Origin: CAUZRD01 sp963582255
GTDB taxonomy: Bacteria > Pseudomonadota > Alphaproteobacteria > Rhizobiales > TMED25
Reading direction: 5' to 3'
Length of the DNA: 8,918 nucleotides
Assembly (NCBI GenBank): GCA_963582255.1
Contig: CAUZRD010000082.1
Coordinates: 1-8,918, forward strand
The notes beneath the pieces are model-generated. The model was not told the DNA's origin. It worked only from the letters and a program-made list of their open reading frames with translations, and searched no databases. Shown here piece by piece: positions 6,548-8,918 of this stretch (positions are counted from its first letter, which is position 1; each line of letters starts with the position of its first letter). The position numbers and the translations under genes are program-made.

Positions 6548-7312
6548 ATGGAAAAGTCAGATCTAACTACCCCGACAAGCGGTGACCGATCAAGCGATGA
6601 AGACGGCATTGGATGGGTGCTTAACTATGACGGTGCAGCGAGTCCTGAGCGCCTGGTTCTAGAGGGTGCTTATACGCGGTTGGAGCCGCTTTCGTTGGCG
6701 CTCCACGGTGATGATTTGTGGGCCAGGACGCAAGAAGTCGGGGCTGATAGAACGTGGAGTTTTCTGCCCTACGGACCGTTTGCTAATCGCCATGATTTTG
6801 ATGGCCACATCCAGGAATATTGGGCTAGGGACGATCCAATGGCGTTTGCGGTCATCGATAAGAAGGATGGGATTGTCAGGGGCGTTTTAGCTCTTGCAAG
6901 CATTGTTCCCGATATGGGCGTGATCGAAATTGGTCATGTCTGGTTTGCGCCCTCTTTACAGCGTACTCGTGTGGCAACAGAGGCTATTTATCTGCAAATG
7001 CATCGTTCGTTTGATGTTCTTGGGTATAGGAGGGTTGAATGGAAGTGCAATGCTCTAAATCAGAATTCATGCCGAGCGGCGGAGAGGTTAGGATTTGTCT
7101 ATGAGGGGTGTTTTCGTCAGCACAAGGTTTGGAAAGGACGCAATAGAGATACCGCATGGTATTCGATTTTGGACTGTGACTGGCCGGCGGTGCAGAGTGG
7201 ATTTAAACGCTGGTTTGAACCGGATAATTTTGATGTGAATGGGAAACAGCGCGCGCGTCTCGATACATCGGGCTCGGGAGGAGCCTACGAGGACTTTGAG
7301 CTTGCCGGATGA
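6548..7312 (+). CDS. GNAT family N-acetyltransferase (RimJ/RimL-like)
   Basis: A 254-residue protein with the fold of the COG1670-type acetyltransferases, which transfer acetyl from acetyl-CoA to an amine. Visible elements are an N-terminal strand LEGAYTRLEPLSL (38-50), WSFLPYGPF (70-78), a central IEIGHVWFAPSLQRTRVATEA (126-146) where the acetyl-CoA loop lies (the usual Q/RxxGxG/A is degenerate, QRTRVA), a VEWKCNALNQNS strand-turn (163-174) and the conserved end GFVYEGCFRQHKVWKGRNRDTAWYSILD (182-209). The substrate is not predictable; relatives include protein and small-molecule acetylases. A polar tail (222-254) extends past the domain. ATG 6548 has GGA 9 nt upstream. It starts 18 bp after the phnN remnant, and its last 28 bp overlap the convergent MFS gene. 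Confidence 0.9.
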   Translation: MEKSDLTTPTSGDRSSDEDGIGWVLNYDGAASPERLVLEGAYTRLEPLSLALHGDDLWARTQEVGADRTWSFLPYGPFANRHDFDGHIQEYWARDDPMAFAVIDKKDGIVRGVLALASIVPDMGVIEIGHVWFAPSLQRTRVATEAIYLQMHRSFDVLGYRRVEWKCNALNQNSCRAAERLGFVYEGCFRQHKVWKGRNRDTAWYSILDCDWPAVQSGFKRWFEPDNFDVNGKQRARLDTSGSGGAYEDFELAG

Positions 7313-8439
7313 CCTGTAGTTGGCGTCAACGGCCGTAATATTACAAGTACTGCAAGAATGACGAAGAAGAGCGCAAGGGTGAGCGGGAGACCAATAGGGC
7401 CAGTCTGGTCCATTACCGTTCCTGTCGATGAAGGGCCGATGATACCGCCAATCCCCCACATGAAGGAAAATGCAGCATTTCCGGCAAGCAAAAAAGAGCC
7501 GGTATATTTTGTGCCTAACTCTGCTAAGGCAACAGTGTAGATTCCATATCCCGCCCCCCCCCAGACGAACAAAATTGGCCAGAGCCAAACACCTGAACCC
7601 GCCACCGGTAATAGAAGTGATCCAGTGATAACAATTAGAATAAGGCTGATGATGAGGATGCGGCGTGGCATCATGTCGGCCATAATCCCGATGGGTATTT
7701 GGGAAAATACATTGCCCGCGATCATGGTGCCGATCGCAATTGCGGCCAGTTGTTCATCAAGGCCAAGCCGTAGAGCATAGATTGGCATCAAAGAAAGTGT
7801 TGTTTGATCGAATAGGGCAACCATCCCGGCGCATACCAACAATACGGGTGTGGTGCGGGTAAAAAATACAATACTTACGGTTTTGGTGTCTGGAAATTCT
7901 GGCAGGTAGTTGCGTGCCCAATAGAATACGCCGGCGGCGGCGCATGTGCCGATGATGCTAACTGCAAAGGGGATCGCGCTATGGGATCCGGCTACGGCTA
8001 CAATTGCCGGTCCAAGTGCAAATCCAGCTGAAATAACAGTGACATATAGCCCCATGATCCGGCCGCGATGTTTTTGAGGCGCGAGTTGATTGATCCAGGT
8101 CTCACTGATGACGAATAGGATATTGACTGCTGCGCCAAGAGCAAGACGGATCGGAAACCACCACATATAATCATTTACCAAATATAGCAGGCCAAGTAGA
8201 AATGCGGTTGCGAGCGCACCGGAAATGGCAAACCAGACAGCATCCATTTTTGCGGCGGTTCGTGTGATCAGTGGAGCAGAAAACAGGAAGCCCAGCGCTA
8301 GCATTGCCGAATTAAGTCCGATGAAGGTTTCTGACTTACCTGCCTGATCGAGAATGAATGCGAGAAGTGGATAGGATATCCCGAGTGTGATCGCGAATAT
8401 TGCAACCGCGACGATGGCCGCAACGATTCCAGGATGCAT
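7285..8439 (-). CDS. MFS transporter, YcaD-like, 12 predicted membrane helices
   Basis: A 384-residue inner-membrane transporter with about 12 hydrophobic helices in two halves. The first half has the ISETWINQLAPQKHRGRIMG loop (111-130), the Glu/Trp/Asn pattern seen in YcaD-like members, followed by a glycine/alanine helix (SAGFALGPAIVAVAG). The second half has DQTTLSLMPIYALRLGL (211-227) and the MFS signature loop GIMADMMPRR (251-260). The substrate is unknown; an efflux or small-metabolite role is typical but not shown here. The start is set at ATG 8439, preceded by AGGAG with 7-nt spacing; the frame is open to 8532, but those 31 extra residues are polar, non-membrane and lack a ribosome binding site. 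It lies 163 bp downstream of the lutC-like gene on the same strand and converges on the GNAT gene. A run of nine G occurs at codons 293-296. Confidence 0.92.
   Translation of the reverse strand: MHPGIVAAIVAVAIFAITLGISYPLLAFILDQAGKSETFIGLNSAMLALGFLFSAPLITRTAAKMDAVWFAISGALATAFLLGLLYLVNDYMWWFPIRLALGAAVNILFVISETWINQLAPQKHRGRIMGLYVTVISAGFALGPAIVAVAGSHSAIPFAVSIIGTCAAAGVFYWARNYLPEFPDTKTVSIVFFTRTTPVLLVCAGMVALFDQTTLSLMPIYALRLGLDEQLAAIAIGTMIAGNVFSQIPIGIMADMMPRRILIISLILIVITGSLLLPVAGSGVWLWPILFVWGGAGYGIYTVALAELGTKYTGSFLLAGNAAFSFMWGIGGIIGPSSTGTVMDQTGPIGLPLTLALFFVILAVLVILRPLTPTTGHPASSKSS
7554..7562 (-). repeat. Homopolymer tract of nine G in the MFS coding strand
   Basis: Nine consecutive C on the plus strand (nine G in the gene), covering W293-G294-G295-A296 of the transporter. 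It is the longest mononucleotide run I noticed in the window. Gain or loss of one base would shift the frame and remove roughly the last quarter of the protein. Confidence 0.9.
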
Positions 8440-8602
8440 CGATTGTCTCCTGCAGGTGAGTGATACTTTGCTATTTGAACTGCTGACCTGAGGCAACCGC
8501 GTTCTTGATTGGGGAAAGTAAGTTGCGTTCATGCCGGTATAAACCAGAAAGATGAGTTGCCCCCCTTTGGTTCATTAGCTTCCGGCTTGGATGGCCGAAC
8601 AG
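8440..8602. other. Gap between the lutC-like gene and the MFS gene
   Basis: 163 bp with no convincing gene. On the minus strand it holds the MFS ribosome binding site. A short CGGC/GCCG stem occurs near 8582-8596 just after the lutC-like stop, with no T-run. I could not find a well-spaced promoter. Confidence 0.35.
8447..8451 (-). promoter_or_regulatory. Strong ribosome binding site deciding the MFS start
   Basis: On the minus strand AGGAG sits 7 nt before ATG 8439. This places the MFS start at 8439 rather than the in-frame ATG at 8532. Confidence 0.8.
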
Positions 8603-8918
8603 TTAGGCGCCATCGACGGTTATAATGTGCAATCGGCGTGGTCCATGGGCACCAAGAAGCAACTTTTGCTCAACATCAGCGGTTCGCGATGGCCCGGTAA
8701 TAAATACAACTGCTCGTGACGATAGCGGATCTTGATTTTGGGAACGTAGTAGGTCCCACGCGTCCTCGTACGTTGGAACAATTCGCGACGCAGGGACAAT
8801 AATGATATGATTTTCAGGAAGAAAATTAATGGTTGTTGGGTTATCCGGACCTGATGTGAGTATGGCTGTGCCTGTTTCAGCTGCTGCTGCGGCCGCGACA
8901 GAAAGACCTACTTGGTCT
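8603..8918 (-). CDS. lutC: LutC/YkgG-family (LUD domain) protein, C-terminal part
   Basis: The last 104 residues of a LUD-domain protein read in the frame beginning at 8917 and stopping at TAA 8605-8603; the N-terminal part lies outside the window. LutC works with LutA and LutB (iron-sulfur proteins) in oxidation of L-lactate to pyruvate. Conserved features in the fragment are TSGPDNPTTINFLPENHIII (21-40), which matches the family's SGP and LPExH pattern, the hallmark GPSRTADVE at 75-83, and LGAHGPRRLHIITV (88-101) near the C-terminus. Length after the hallmark is normal, so this looks like an intact end. LutA/LutB would be expected further right but are not visible; standalone LutC-like proteins also exist, so the gene symbol reflects the family rather than a proven role. 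Confidence 0.88.
   Translation of the reverse strand, partial: DQVGLSVAAAAAAETGTAILTSGPDNPTTINFLPENHIIIVPASRIVPTYEDAWDLLRSQNQDPLSSRAVVFITGPSRTADVEQKLLLGAHGPRRLHIITVDGA

Noticed and set aside
8440..8532. N-terminal extension of the MFS protein from ATG 8532
   Set aside because: The extra 31 residues are polar and unlike MFS N-termini, and a strong AGGAG precedes ATG 8439.

Overview
The window looks like a chromosomal stretch from an alphaproteobacterium of moderate base composition (about half G+C by eye). The evidence is gene order and protein character: aroK and aroB overlap on one strand, and a Xer-type recombinase gene followed by accA lies close by on the other, an arrangement I associate with Rhodospirillales and related marine lineages. 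The exact lineage cannot be fixed from the sequence alone.

Region by region: positions 1-1243 (minus strand) hold the shikimate-pathway pair aroK-aroB, with aroB running off the left edge. A 276-bp divergent gap follows and may encode a tiny membrane protein (1363-1500). Next on the plus strand come an exported, alanine-rich, mostly helical protein of unknown function (1520-3241), the tyrosine recombinase xerD (3262-4233) and accA, the carboxyltransferase alpha subunit of acetyl-CoA carboxylase (4282-5244). After about 100 bp lies a YafK/DpaA-type L,D-transpeptidase-fold lipoprotein (5351-6109) that carries a perfect in-frame tandem duplication just after its lipidation cysteine. A short ORF at 6284-6529 looks like the two ends of a phnN-type kinase with its middle deleted. 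A GNAT acetyltransferase (6548-7312) follows and runs tail-to-tail into, and overlaps, an MFS transporter on the minus strand (7285-8439). The right edge holds the C-terminal part of a LutC-family protein (8603-8918, minus).

The core of the window is housekeeping: aromatic amino acid synthesis, chromosome dimer resolution and fatty acid synthesis. The envelope-related genes are the exported unknown protein and the YafK-like lipoprotein. The right half (phnN remnant, GNAT, MFS, lutC) looks like a more loosely assembled accessory zone with signs of gene decay. I see no mobile element, CRISPR array, rRNA or tRNA gene. I found no convincing evidence of a wholly new multi-gene system. The best leads are the unknown exported protein, the modified YafK lipoprotein and the phnN relic.
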